Shown: positions 17,386 to 26,291 of the stretch, piece by piece | How positions within the stretch are numbered: the first letter of the stretch is position 1 | Layout of the letters: every line of letters begins with the position of its first letter | NCBI GenBank assembly: GCA_036557705.1 | Contig: DATBHB010000015.1 | Coordinates: 1 to 64,000 of the forward strand | DNA from: VAZQ01 sp036557705 | Lineage (GTDB): Bacteria > Pseudomonadota > Alphaproteobacteria > Rhizobiales > Xanthobacteraceae | Length of the DNA stretch: 64,000 bases | Direction: 5' to 3' | The notes under the pieces: model-generated | The model's database searches: none | What the model saw: only the letters and a program-made list of their open reading frames with translations | What the model was told of the DNA's origin: nothing | Made by a program: the position numbers and the translations under genes

Positions 17386-18792
17386 ATGCCGACCCCGATT
17401 TTGATGCCCGCGCTCTCGCCGACAATGGAGAAGGGCAACCTCGCCAAGTGGCTCAAAAAGGAAGGCGATGCCGTCAAGTCCGGAGATGTCGTCGCTGAAA
17501 TCGAGACGGACAAAGCCACCATGGAAGTGGAAGCGGTTGACGAGGGAACGCTGGGCAAGATCCTGATCCCAGAAGGGACCAACGATGTCGCGGTCAACAC
17601 CCCGATCGCAATGATCTTGGCGGAAGGGGAAGACGCTTCCACGCTGAAGATCGATGGCAGCAAACCGGCGCGCCAGCAAAAGGCTGCGGAATCGGCCCCG
17701 CCCGCGGTAGCGCCCGCAGCCGCCAAAGCTCCGGCACCGGCAAAATCGGCGGTCGCGATGCCGCCTAAACCGCAAGTCGAGCCCCAGCCCGAACTGCCGA
17801 CCGGCACCGAAATGGCAACGATCACGGTGCGCGAGGCGCTGCGCGACGCGATGGCGGAAGAGATGCGCCGCGACAAGGACGTTTTCGTCATCGGCGAAGA
17901 GGTCGCCGAGTATCAGGGCGCATACAAAGTTACCCAGGGGCTGCTGCAGGAATTCGGCGCCAAACGCGTGATCGACACTCCGATCACGGAACAAGGCTTT
18001 GCCGGGCTCGGCATCGGCGCGGCGCTGGCAGGATTAAAACCTATCGTCGAGTTCATGACCTTCAATTTCGCCATGCAGGCGATGGACCAGATCATTAATT
18101 CCGCAGCAAAGACCCGGTACATGTCGGGCGGCCAGGTCGGCGTGAGCATAGTCTTTCGCGGACCGAACGGACCGGCGGCGCGTGTTGCGGCCCAGCACAG
18201 TCAGGATTACAGCGCCTGGTACTCCCATATCCCGGGGCTCAAGGTAATCGCTCCCTATGGGGCGGCCGATGCCAAAGGCCTCTTGAAATCGGCGATCCGC
18301 GATCGAGGTCCGGTTATCTTCCTCGAAAATGAAATCCTTTACGGACACAGCTTCCCGGTACCCAAACTCGACGATTACCTCGTGCCGATCGGGAAGGCTG
18401 CGGTCAGCCGGGAAGGGACGGACGTCACCATTGTATCCTGGTCGATGGGCATGACTTACGCGCTCAAGGCAGCGGAGGAACTTGCCAAGGACGGCATCCA
18501 TGCGGAGGTCATTGATCTTCGCACGCTCAAGCCGATGGACCTCGTAACCATCGTCGAGTCGGTCAAGAAGACGAACCGCCTCGTGACGGTCGAGGAAGGC
18601 TGGCGGCAATCGGGAGTCGGTGCCGAGATCGCCGCGAGCGTAACCGAACAGGCATTCGATTGGCTCGACGCGCCGGTGCTGCGCGTCACCGGCAAGGACG
18701 TGCCCATGCCCTATGCCGCCAACCTTGAAAAGCTCGCACTGCCCTCGGTCGCCGAAGTGGTGGAGGCCGTAAAGGCAGTCAGCTACCGGTGA
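17386..18792 (+). CDS. pdhB: Pyruvate dehydrogenase E1 beta subunit with N-terminal lipoyl domain
   Basis: The 468-residue protein joins a lipoyl domain (residues 1-80, lipoyl Lys in Glu-Thr-Asp-Lys-Ala-Thr-Met) through an Ala/Pro-rich linker (about 90-145) to the E1 beta fold (about 148-468; Glu-Glu-Val-Ala-Glu-Tyr-Gln-Gly-Ala-Tyr and Pro-Ile-Thr-Glu-Gln-Gly-Phe-Ala-Gly). This lipoylated beta subunit is typical of alphaproteobacteria. The lipoyl domain is nearly the same as that of pdhC 1.7 kb downstream. It pairs with PdhA to form the active site and is 36 bases from pdhA. Confidence 0.97.
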   Translation: MPTPILMPALSPTMEKGNLAKWLKKEGDAVKSGDVVAEIETDKATMEVEAVDEGTLGKILIPEGTNDVAVNTPIAMILAEGEDASTLKIDGSKPARQQKAAESAPPAVAPAAAKAPAPAKSAVAMPPKPQVEPQPELPTGTEMATITVREALRDAMAEEMRRDKDVFVIGEEVAEYQGAYKVTQGLLQEFGAKRVIDTPITEQGFAGLGIGAALAGLKPIVEFMTFNFAMQAMDQIINSAAKTRYMSGGQVGVSIVFRGPNGPAARVAAQHSQDYSAWYSHIPGLKVIAPYGAADAKGLLKSAIRDRGPVIFLENEILYGHSFPVPKLDDYLVPIGKAAVSREGTDVTIVSWSMGMTYALKAAEELAKDGIHAEVIDLRTLKPMDLVTIVESVKKTNRLVTVEEGWRQSGVGAEIAASVTEQAFDWLDAPVLRVTGKDVPMPYAANLEKLALPSVAEVVEAVKAVSYR

Positions 18793-18796
18793 ACCT

Positions 18797-19105
18797 ATGG
18801 CATCTGAAAAAGCGCCTCCCGCCTTCGACGCGCTCCGCGTCCCACCAGCCGCGATGGAATTGGGCGGCTTCGAAGTCCTGCGCGCGGTCGTGGTCGAGGG
18901 TGCTTTGCATGTCTCGCTGCGCCGCGCGTTTGACGATCCGGAAGCCTGGGGGATGCTGATCGCGGACATCACTCGCCATGTCGCGCGCATCTACGCGACG
19001 GAAGCTAATTTTCCGGAAGACGAGACGGTCGAGCGCATTCGCGCGCTGTTCAATGCCGAGATCGACTCGCCCACATCGCCCGTCAACACCAGCGCGCTCA
19101 GTTGA
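18797..19105 (+). CDS. DUF5076 domain protein in pdh cluster
   Basis: A 102-residue soluble protein matching the DUF5076 layout: Ala-Met-Glu-Leu-Gly-Gly-Phe-Glu-Val-Leu-Arg-Ala, Leu-His-Val-Ser-Leu-Arg-Arg-Ala-Phe, then Trp-Gly-Met-Leu-Ile-Ala-Asp-Ile-Thr-Arg-His. Only 4 bases separate it from pdhB and 18 from pdhC, so it is cotranscribed. The family is found inside pdh clusters of Rhizobiales. A role in the pyruvate dehydrogenase complex or its lipoylation is suggested by place only; no catalytic residues are evident. Confidence 0.85.
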   Translation: MASEKAPPAFDALRVPPAAMELGGFEVLRAVVVEGALHVSLRRAFDDPEAWGMLIADITRHVARIYATEANFPEDETVERIRALFNAEIDSPTSPVNTSALS

Positions 19106-19123
19106 AGCCCTAGCGAGCGTGTC

Positions 19124-20506
19124 ATGCCGGTCAACATCCTCATGCCCGCGCTTTCGCCCACCATGGAAAAGGGCAATCTTGCCAAATGGCTGAAAAAGGA
19201 GGGCGACAAAGTCAAGGCCGGCGATGTGATCGCCGAGATCGAGACCGATAAGGCGACGATGGAATACGAGTCTATCGACGACGGTGTGCTAGCGAAGATC
19301 GTCGTTCCCGAAGGGACTCAGGACGTGCCAGTCAACCAGCTCATCGCGGTCCTGGCAGGGGAGGGGGAGGACCCCAAAGCTGCGGCGGCGGCGGCCAAGG
19401 GGGGGGAGGCGCCAGTAAAATCTACCGCTCCGGCAGCTGCATCGCCCGCCCGGACCGAGACGGCAGCTTCCAGTCCGCCGCCCCACGCTGCTGCGCCGGC
19501 ACCGGAAGCAAAGCCGGCAGCCGCCACGGCGGCGACCGCATCGCCTATCAAGCGAGGCAATGGTGAGGCGATTTCCCCAGCGCCGCGCAACCGCGTTTTC
19601 GCTTCACCGCTCGCTCGGCGGCTGGCCAAGGACGCCGGCATCGAGGTTTCGCGCATCCAGGGGTCGGGGCCTCACGGCCGGGTAGTTGCGCGCGATGTGG
19701 AAACGGCGAAATCGGGCAAGGGTCTCCTTGCGCCGGCTCCTGCGGCTCGGGCTCCCATTCAGGCGCCCTCCGATGAAAAGATACGCGCGCTGTTCGAGGA
19801 AGGAAGCTACGAAGTCATTCCCCACGACAATATGCGCAAGATCATCGCCCGCCGGCTGGTCGAGGCGAAGCAGACGGTTCCGCATTTCTATCTCACGCTC
19901 GATTGCAACATCGGCAAGCTGCTCGCGGCACGCGAGGAGATTAACGCCGCCGCACCGAAGGACAAGGACGGCAAGGCCGCATACAAGCTTTCGGTCAACG
20001 ACTTCGTGATCAAGGCACTCGCGCTCGCATTGCAGCGGGTGCCCGATGCCAACGTGACCTGGACCGAGGGCGGAATGCTCAAGCACAGGCATTCCGATAT
20101 CGGGGTCGCGGTCTCGATTCCCGGCGGCCTGATCACGCCGGTCGTGCGCAAGGCTGAGCAAAAGCCGCTGGCGGTGATTTCCAACGAGATGAAGGATTAC
20201 GCGGGCCGCGCTCGGGCGAAAAAACTGAAACCCGAGGAATACCAGGGCGGCACCAGCGCAGTGTCCAATCTCGGCATGTACGGCATCAAGGACTTCGCCG
20301 CAGTCATCAATCCTCCGCACGCGACGATCCTCGCGGTCGGCGCGGGCGAGGAGCGCGCGGTGGTAAAAAGCGGCAGAATCGAGCCGGCCTGGATCATGTC
20401 GGCGACGTTGTCGACCGATCACCGCGCGGTAGATGGCGTGCTCGGCGCCCAGCTCCTCGGCGCTTTCAAGGCTCTGATCGAAAATCCGGTGATGATGCTG
20501 GTGTAA
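19124..20506 (+). CDS. pdhC: Dihydrolipoamide acetyltransferase (E2)
   Basis: The 460-residue E2 core moves acetyl groups from lipoate to CoA. Residues 1-80 form a single lipoyl domain (Glu-Thr-Asp-Lys-Ala-Thr-Met). An Ala/Pro linker follows (about 85-150), then the peripheral subunit-binding domain (about 155-190: Ser-Pro-Leu-Ala-Arg-Arg-Leu-Ala-Lys and Gly-Ser-Gly-Pro-His-Gly-Arg-Val) and a catalytic domain from about 225 with the active-site motif Asp-His-Arg-Ala-Val-Asp-Gly. All elements are intact. It is the last structural pdh gene before the hicAB insertion that separates it from lpd. Confidence 0.97.
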   Translation: MPVNILMPALSPTMEKGNLAKWLKKEGDKVKAGDVIAEIETDKATMEYESIDDGVLAKIVVPEGTQDVPVNQLIAVLAGEGEDPKAAAAAAKGGEAPVKSTAPAAASPARTETAASSPPPHAAAPAPEAKPAAATAATASPIKRGNGEAISPAPRNRVFASPLARRLAKDAGIEVSRIQGSGPHGRVVARDVETAKSGKGLLAPAPAARAPIQAPSDEKIRALFEEGSYEVIPHDNMRKIIARRLVEAKQTVPHFYLTLDCNIGKLLAAREEINAAAPKDKDGKAAYKLSVNDFVIKALALALQRVPDANVTWTEGGMLKHRHSDIGVAVSIPGGLITPVVRKAEQKPLAVISNEMKDYAGRARAKKLKPEEYQGGTSAVSNLGMYGIKDFAAVINPPHATILAVGAGEERAVVKSGRIEPAWIMSATLSTDHRAVDGVLGAQLLGAFKALIENPVMMLV

Positions 20507-20627
20507 TTTTGATTCGCCCAAGTCGAGGTAGGCGCGGCAGGCCGAACCAAGCAGGTTCGCCTGTCGAAGTGATGCCGTAGTGCGCCATGGCACCTTGCAA
20601 ACACAACAGAAGTGTTGTATTTTTTCA

Positions 20628-20821
20628 GTGAACAGCGATCAGGCCGTCGTTTTCTTGCCCGGCATGGATGCGCGTTCGAACGGGGCAAGGGCGGGCACGT
20701 TTTGGTGCGGCGCGGCGACCGAACCTCTACGCTTCCGCAACACGGCGGTCGCAAGCAACTCGGCAAAGTCCTTTGGTCGAAGATCCTCAAGGATCTGGGG
20801 ATCGAGGAGGAGGAGAAGTAG
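20628..20821 (+). pseudogene. hicA: HicA-type toxin gene with frameshift near the start
   Basis: The C-terminal part (Arg-His-Gly-Cys-Ala-Phe-Glu-Arg-Gly-Lys-Gly-Gly-His, then Leu-Gly-Lys-Val-Leu-Trp-Ser-Lys-Ile-Leu-Lys-Asp-Leu-Gly-Ile) matches the HicA dsRNA-binding-like mRNA interferase, including the active His. The proper N-terminus (Val-Asn-Ser-Asp-Gln-Ala-Val-Val-Phe-Leu, from GTG 20628) is in another frame. One extra T in the TTTT run at 20650-20653 would join them. In the present sequence an alternative GTG at 20612 gives a 69-residue frame with a non-family N-terminus. Toxicity is doubtful unless the base is an assembly error. Confidence 0.65.
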
Positions 20822-21249
20822 TGGTGCGCTATCCCGTAAAACTCACTCGCGATACCAACGGAACGATCTTCGTTACCGCACCCGACCTACCGGAAATCGC
20901 GACCTTCGGCGAAAATGGCAACGATGCGCTTGTGCGAGCCGCGGATGCCATTGCAACGGCCTTGCAAGGCCGGATCACGGCGCGCCAGAAAATTCCCGCG
21001 CCGTCAGCACCTCGCCGCGGGCAAAAGCTTGTCGGGCTTCCAGCCATTGTTGCTGCAAAGCTTGAACTTTATAGGGCCATGATCGAGACCGGCACACGCA
21101 AGGCTGATCTCGCGCGGAAACTCGGAGTCCATGCCCCGCAGGTCGATCGGTTGCTCGATCTCGACCACAAATCAAAACTGGATCAGATCGAGGCTGCAGC
21201 GAGAGCGATTGGCCGAGAGTTCCACATCGAGCTCCGGCCTGCGGCGTGA
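20821..21249 (+). CDS. hicB: HicB-type antitoxin
   Basis: A 142-residue HicB protein. Residues 1-60 form the partly degraded RNase-H-like fold (Arg-Tyr-Pro-Val-Lys-Leu, Pro-Asp-Leu-Pro-Glu-Ile-Ala-Thr-Phe-Gly, and an Ala-Leu helix). The C-terminal half has a helix-turn-helix (Lys-Ala-Asp-Leu-Ala-Arg-Lys-Leu-Gly-Val ... Gln-Val-Asp-Arg-Leu-Leu) for DNA binding. GTG 20821 overlaps the hicA stop; a second GTG follows at 20824. It should bind the toxin and repress the pair. The frame is intact while hicA is shifted. It lies 20 bases ahead of lpd. Confidence 0.85.
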   Translation: MVRYPVKLTRDTNGTIFVTAPDLPEIATFGENGNDALVRAADAIATALQGRITARQKIPAPSAPRRGQKLVGLPAIVAAKLELYRAMIETGTRKADLARKLGVHAPQVDRLLDLDHKSKLDQIEAAARAIGREFHIELRPAA

Positions 21250-21269
21250 CTTCAGGAAGGACCAATCTG

Positions 21270-22691
21270 GTGGCCGAGGCTGCATTCGACATCATCATCA
21301 TCGGTTCGGGCCCAGGCGGCTACGTGACCGCGATCCGGGCTGCACAGCTGGGGTTTCGCGCCGCAATCATCGAGCGCTCCTATCTCGGAGGCATCTGCCT
21401 TAATTGGGGCTGCATTCCCACGAAGGCGCTGCTGCGCTCTGCAGAAATTCTCCACTACCTCGAAAATGCCAAATCATACGGCCTCTCCGCGGAGAAGGTC
21501 GCGTTCGACCCCGCGGCCGTGGTCAAGCGTTCCCGCGTCGTCTCGAAGCGCCTCAACGACGGCGTCGGTTTCTTGATGAAGAAGAACAAGGTTGCCGTGA
21601 TCTGGGGCGAAGCAACAATCACGGCCCCCGGCAAAATCGCCGTGAAGGCGGCGGAGGGCGAAGGGCCAAAGGGGGCCCTTGGACCAGGATCCTATGAGGC
21701 CAAGCACATCATCCTGGCGACCGGTGCGCGGCCGCGCGTCCTGCCCGGGATCGAGCCCGACCAGAAGCTGATCTGGACCTATTTCGAAGCGATGGTCCCG
21801 CCGCGGATTCCGAAGTCGTTGCTCGTAATCGGCTCCGGCGCGATCGGCATCGAATTCGCCTCCTTCTTCCGTACGTTCGGCGCCGAAGTGACGGTCGTCG
21901 AAGTGCTGCCGCGGATCTTGCCGGCCGAAGACGCCGAGATTTCCGCGTTTGCCCGCAAGGCATTCGAGAAGCAGGGCTTCAGGATTTTCACCGGCGCCAA
22001 GGTGACCAAGATCGACAAGAAATCGGATTCAGTTACCGCGACCGTGGACGACGGCAGAGGAAAGACGCAGACGGTCGCGGCCGAACGCGTCATTTCCGCA
22101 GTCGGCGTCACCGGGAATATCGAGAATCTCGGCCTGGAGCGGCTCGGAGTGAAGACCGAGCGCGGAGCGATCGTTGTTGATCCGTTTAACCGTACCAGCG
22201 TACCGGGCATCTACGCAATCGGCGACGTCGCCGGTCCGCCTTTGCTCGCCCATAAGGCGGAGCACGAGGGGGTCATATGCGTGGAAGCGATTAACGGCCT
22301 CAAACCGCATCCGATGGACAAGCGGCTTATTCCCGGCTGCACCTATTGTGCGCCGCAGGTCGCCTCCGTGGGCCTCACCGAAGAGGCCGCCAAGGAACAG
22401 AAGCGCGAAATACGCGTCGGCCGTTTTCCTTTCGTCGGCAATGGCAAGGCCATCGCGCTCGGCGAGGATCAGGGCCTTGTCAAGGTTATTTTCGACAAAA
22501 ACACCGGCGCGCTTCTTGGCGCGCACATGATCGGTGCCGAAGTGACCGAGTTGATCCAGGGTTATGTGATCGCGATGAACCTGGAAACCACCGAAGAGGA
22601 GTTGATGCACACCGTGTTTCCACACCCGACCCTCTCAGAGATGATGGGGGAGGCGGTGCTGGACGCCTATGGGCGTGTGCTCAACATCTGA
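21270..22691 (+). CDS. lpdA: Dihydrolipoamide dehydrogenase (E3)
   Basis: The 473-residue flavoenzyme reoxidises dihydrolipoyl groups of the pyruvate dehydrogenase complex with NAD. Features: FAD-binding Gly-Ser-Gly-Pro-Gly-Gly-Tyr near the N-terminus, redox disulfide in Gly-Gly-Ile-Cys-Leu-Asn-Trp-Gly-Cys-Ile-Pro, NAD-binding Gly-Ser-Gly-Ala-Ile-Gly-Ile-Glu in the middle, and the C-terminal His-Pro-His-x-x-Leu-Ser-Glu base motif (here His-Pro-Thr-Leu-Ser-Glu after Phe-Pro). GTG 21270 is chosen because AGGAAGG lies nine bases upstream; an earlier GTG at 21246 overlaps hicB. It may share transcription with hicAB. Confidence 0.96.
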   Translation: MAEAAFDIIIIGSGPGGYVTAIRAAQLGFRAAIIERSYLGGICLNWGCIPTKALLRSAEILHYLENAKSYGLSAEKVAFDPAAVVKRSRVVSKRLNDGVGFLMKKNKVAVIWGEATITAPGKIAVKAAEGEGPKGALGPGSYEAKHIILATGARPRVLPGIEPDQKLIWTYFEAMVPPRIPKSLLVIGSGAIGIEFASFFRTFGAEVTVVEVLPRILPAEDAEISAFARKAFEKQGFRIFTGAKVTKIDKKSDSVTATVDDGRGKTQTVAAERVISAVGVTGNIENLGLERLGVKTERGAIVVDPFNRTSVPGIYAIGDVAGPPLLAHKAEHEGVICVEAINGLKPHPMDKRLIPGCTYCAPQVASVGLTEEAAKEQKREIRVGRFPFVGNGKAIALGEDQGLVKVIFDKNTGALLGAHMIGAEVTELIQGYVIAMNLETTEEELMHTVFPHPTLSEMMGEAVLDAYGRVLNI

Positions 22692-22883
22692 GCCCGGCAT
22701 CAACCTTAATCAATCCCGTTTTCGCTTCCCGCTGAAACCGATTCGCCCGCAGCGCTCGCTGTCTGCACGCTGTCTACTACATTCATGCTGCGTTCACGTT
22801 GGTTCAGGCAATTCTGTATTTGGGGGAAACAATAACCAGCCGTTCTTCGGCCCCGACGGCGCGCCGTTTAGTGTTCGGCCCAA

Positions 22884-24698
22884 ATGACTGATTTGAGTGA
22901 GCCGCTGCGCGCCTACGCGGCCAAGCGCAATGCCCAATCCGTCCCCACTGTCACGTGGCGGGCCTTCGGCACGCGAAATCCCGAATACACCATTGATTTC
23001 ACCGGCCGTCAGATCGGCGTCGTGTTCGTAGCTCTCGCGGCGATCACGTCAATTCCGATCCTGCTCAATCCGTGGCCGCCGCTGAGCGACTATATCAACC
23101 ATCTATCGCGAATGTACGTCATCAGCGCGATTGGATCGGATCCGGATCTGGCCCGGTTCTACGAAATCGACTGGCAGATCATCCCGAATTTGATGATGGA
23201 TATCGTCATTCCCCCCCTCGAGCGGGTGATGAATGTTTTCGCTGCAGGCCAAGTATACACGATCGCGAACTTTGTCCTGATTATTTCCGGCACGCTTGCG
23301 CTCAACCGGCGCCTCTTTGGGCATTGGTCGGTCCTGCCGCTGATCGCATTTCCGCTTCTCTACAACATCGTGTTCCTCGTCGGCACGATGAATTACATAT
23401 CCGGGATCGGGCTCTCACTTTGGGCGCTGGCCGCCTGGCTATGGTTGCGCGAGCGCAATCCTGCATTTCGCCTCGCGGTATCGACCTTGTTCGTCCTTGC
23501 GCTTTTTTTCTGCCACCTATACGCAGTCGGGCTCTACGGTCTCGGGCTCCTTGCCTTCGAGCTGCATCGTTTGTTGCTGATTTACGGCCGCCGGCCCGCG
23601 GGGTCGGAATTGGTCCCGCGTCATTTCCTTAGATCAATTTTTAATTTCGCGGCCGCGGGATTGCCGTTCCTGCCAGTGCTGCCCTTGCTGATGATGAGTT
23701 CCACTTGGGGTTTGCGCGGCTCATTCGAATGGGAATTCTACGGCAAAACCGATGGAATCGCGTTCATTGCCGAGGTATATTCGCATTTCGCCGCATTCCT
23801 CCTCACCGGGATAGTCGCCTTCGCAGCGGGCTGGGCTGTGCATCAGCGCGCCCTCCAGTTCCACACGTTTGGGTGGGTGCTGCTGGTGGTTGCGGTCCTT
23901 GCTTATCTGGCGCTGCCCCGCATTCTTTTTGAAACCTATATGGGCGATACGCGATTGCCGATCTCAATTGCCTTCATGGTGATTGCCTGCGCACGCCTTG
24001 ACCTTCGCCATGACCAGGTGCGTTGCGGCTTCGCGACGGTTCTTGTGCTGCTGCTCGCGATCCGCGTATTCGAAGTTCAGACCGTGTGGTCGGAATTGTC
24101 GCGGCCGATGAATTCCTTTGCCGAGTCGGTCCGCCATATCGAGCGGGGCTCGAAGGTGCTCGTCGCCTATGCCGAACCGGATGGCGGGGATGCTCTTCAG
24201 GATTTCGGCCTAGTCCATGCCGCCTGTCTTGCGATCATCGAAAGATCGGCGCTGGTGACCACCGCATTCACCGTCGTGGGCAAGCAGATCATGCACGTGC
24301 GCGAGGAATACCGGGCGCGAGTGGATCAGGAGGACGGCACGCCGCCGACGATCGAACAATTAATGGAGGCGGCGGACAAGCCGCAGGCGGGCGAGCAGAA
24401 TTATTGGGCGCATTGGCTGACCGACTACGATTACCTTTACGTGCTGTTTACCGATTCGGAATCCCGCAACTCGCCTTCGCCGCGGTTGGAACCGATTTAT
24501 GCCGGCGACAGGTTTGTCCTCTATCGAATCAAGCCGGCTCCGGACTCCGATGAGTTGGAAAACCAACATCCGGCTCCTGGAAAGATCGAGCCCCAGCCGC
24601 AGGTCGCGTCTGACGGCAAGCTTGGCCCGGATCGGGCTGACCTGGGCTCGCCCTTGCCGCGCCTGGCTGACACCAACACCTTGGCTTCCGACCAGTAG
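22884..24698 (+). CDS. Polytopic membrane protein, unknown function
   Basis: The 604-residue protein has about ten hydrophobic segments between residues about 45 and 395, including stretches near 48-65, 115-135, 145-165, 172-188, 195-225, 255-275, 300-320, 325-345 and 365-385. A soluble C-terminal part of about 200 residues follows, with an Asp/Glu/Pro-rich tail. There is no signal peptide. The first lumenal loop holds Asp-Tyr-Ile-Asn-His-Leu-Ser. The overall shape recalls GT-C glycosyltransferases, but I see no decisive motif. It stands alone between lpd and lipA. Confidence 0.7.
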   Translation: MTDLSEPLRAYAAKRNAQSVPTVTWRAFGTRNPEYTIDFTGRQIGVVFVALAAITSIPILLNPWPPLSDYINHLSRMYVISAIGSDPDLARFYEIDWQIIPNLMMDIVIPPLERVMNVFAAGQVYTIANFVLIISGTLALNRRLFGHWSVLPLIAFPLLYNIVFLVGTMNYISGIGLSLWALAAWLWLRERNPAFRLAVSTLFVLALFFCHLYAVGLYGLGLLAFELHRLLLIYGRRPAGSELVPRHFLRSIFNFAAAGLPFLPVLPLLMMSSTWGLRGSFEWEFYGKTDGIAFIAEVYSHFAAFLLTGIVAFAAGWAVHQRALQFHTFGWVLLVVAVLAYLALPRILFETYMGDTRLPISIAFMVIACARLDLRHDQVRCGFATVLVLLLAIRVFEVQTVWSELSRPMNSFAESVRHIERGSKVLVAYAEPDGGDALQDFGLVHAACLAIIERSALVTTAFTVVGKQIMHVREEYRARVDQEDGTPPTIEQLMEAADKPQAGEQNYWAHWLTDYDYLYVLFTDSESRNSPSPRLEPIYAGDRFVLYRIKPAPDSDELENQHPAPGKIEPQPQVASDGKLGPDRADLGSPLPRLADTNTLASDQ

Positions 24699-24830
24699 CG
24701 GGCCGTTTCCGTCGCCTGCGGCTGCGTTGCTCAGGACGACCCGCATACCTTCACGACACTTGCCCTGCTTAGAGCTCCTTTTTGAGCTATTAAGCACCTA
24801 TGTAAGATATCTGAACCGAGCGGTTGATCC

Positions 24831-25793
24831 ATGGCTGTTGTTCTCGATACCGCAGATCCGCAGAAGCGCGTGCGCCATCCGGAGAAGGCAGGGCGCCCAG
24901 ACCGCCCGGCGGTGAAAAAACCTGCCTGGATCCGGGTGAAGGCGCCGGTCTCAACGGGCTACGTGGAGACGCGTGCAATCGTGCGCGCTCAAGGCCTGGT
25001 TACCGTCTGCGAAGAGGCCGGCTGTCCCAACATCGGCGAGTGCTGGGATAAGAAACACGCAACCTTCATGATCATGGGAGACACCTGCACGCGCGCTTGC
25101 TCTTTCTGCAACGTGCGGACCGGATTGCCCGGACCGCTCGATGCCGACGAGCCGCTGCGCGTGGCCGAGGCGACGGCGAAATTGCGCCTCGCCCATGTGG
25201 TGGTCACTTCCGTCGATCGCGACGATCTCGACGACGGTGGGGCAGGGCATTTCGCTGAGGTCATCAAGGCGATCCGCGCCCGTTGTCCGCAGACAACTGT
25301 CGAGGTCCTCACCCCGGACTTTCTGCGCAAAGCCGACGCGATTGAGACCGTGACGGCGGCTCGGCCGGACGTGTTCAACCACAATCTCGAGACCGTCCCG
25401 TCGAAATATCTCACGGTGCGGCCGGGGGCGCGCTATTTCGCTTCGGTACGGCTCTTGCAACGTGTCAAGGAATTGAACCCGGCCATCTTCACGAAATCGG
25501 GCGTAATGCTGGGCCTGGGCGAGACCCGCAATGAGGTGCTCCAGTTGATGGACGATCTGCGCGCCGCCGACGTGGATTTCCTGACGATGGGCCAATATCT
25601 TCAGCCGACCCGCAAACACCACGAAGTGGTGCGCTTTGTGCCCCCGGATGAGTTCAAGAGCTATGAGACCGTCGCCTATGCCAAGGGGTTTCTGATGGTC
25701 TCGGCGAGCCCCCTCACGCGTTCCTCGCACCATGCCGGCGAGGACTTTGCGCGGCTCAAGGCGGCGCGCGATGGAATGCTCGCGCGCGCGTGA
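24831..25793 (+). CDS. lipA: Lipoyl synthase
   Basis: The 320-residue radical SAM enzyme inserts two sulfurs into octanoyl groups on E2 lipoyl domains. The auxiliary cluster Cys residues lie in Cys-Glu-Glu-Ala-Gly-Cys-Pro-Asn-Ile-Gly-Glu-Cys near 63-74, and the radical SAM Cys-x3-Cys-x2-Cys in Cys-Thr-Arg-Ala-Cys-Ser-Phe-Cys near 90-97. The C-terminal Arg-Ser-Ser-His-His gives the conserved Ser. Its place 2 kb after lpd puts lipoate maturation beside the complex that needs it. An AGCTC/GAGCT hairpin with a T5 loop lies upstream at 24773-24788. Confidence 0.97.
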   Translation: MAVVLDTADPQKRVRHPEKAGRPDRPAVKKPAWIRVKAPVSTGYVETRAIVRAQGLVTVCEEAGCPNIGECWDKKHATFMIMGDTCTRACSFCNVRTGLPGPLDADEPLRVAEATAKLRLAHVVVTSVDRDDLDDGGAGHFAEVIKAIRARCPQTTVEVLTPDFLRKADAIETVTAARPDVFNHNLETVPSKYLTVRPGARYFASVRLLQRVKELNPAIFTKSGVMLGLGETRNEVLQLMDDLRAADVDFLTMGQYLQPTRKHHEVVRFVPPDEFKSYETVAYAKGFLMVSASPLTRSSHHAGEDFARLKAARDGMLARA

Positions 25794-25817
25794 GAGGGTT
25801 CCAATTTCTGATCCGCA

Positions 25818-26291
25818 ATGCCGCAGTTCACGACCACGCGACGGATCAGGCATACCGCAGCCGAAATGTTCGATTTGGTTGCAGATGTGGAGCGCTATCC
25901 GCAATTCGTACCTCTGTGCCGCGAGCTGCGAGTGCGGAAGCGCATTCCCGAGCCAGAGGGAATTGAGATACTGATCGCGGATATGACGGTCGCGTATAAG
26001 CTCGTCCGCGAGTCATTCGTAAGCCAAGTGACGCTCGACCGTCCCAATCTGCAGATTCTCGTCGAATATCTCGAAGGACCGTTCCGTCATCTCGAAAACC
26101 GATGGGCGTTTCACCCGATCAATGACTGTTCCTGCGAAGTGGATTTTTTCATCTCCTACGAATTTCGCAGTCGCACGCTCGGCATTCTGATGGGGTCGAT
26201 GTTCGAAGCAGCGTTCCGGCGAATGGCAGCAGCTTTCGAGCGGCGGGCGGATGCGATCTATGCGAGAAAGCGAATAGCGAGTAGTGAGTAG
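25818..26291 (+). CDS. Coq10/RatA-like SRPBCC-fold protein
   Basis: The 157-residue protein has the START-like Coq10/RatA pattern: Ala-Glu-Met-Phe-Asp-Leu-Val-Ala-Asp-Val-Glu-Arg-Tyr-Pro-Gln-Phe-Val-Pro near residues 15-32, a lipid-cavity beta sheet, and a C-terminal helix (Phe-Glu-Ala-Ala-Phe-Arg-Arg-Met-Ala-Ala-Ala-Phe). In alphaproteobacteria such genes next to lipA are usually Coq10-like ubiquinone-binding proteins; the RatA toxin name reflects the E. coli homologue. The 3' end of the gene runs into a heptamer repeat, whose left arm encodes the last residues and the stop. Confidence 0.85.
   Translation: MPQFTTTRRIRHTAAEMFDLVADVERYPQFVPLCRELRVRKRIPEPEGIEILIADMTVAYKLVRESFVSQVTLDRPNLQILVEYLEGPFRHLENRWAFHPINDCSCEVDFFISYEFRSRTLGILMGSMFEAAFRRMAAAFERRADAIYARKRIASSE

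Noticed and set aside
20612..20821. Intact HicA starting at GTG 20612
   Set aside because: Its first 14 residues do not match the family, while the correct N-terminus is found in the adjoining frame, so a frameshift is the better reading.
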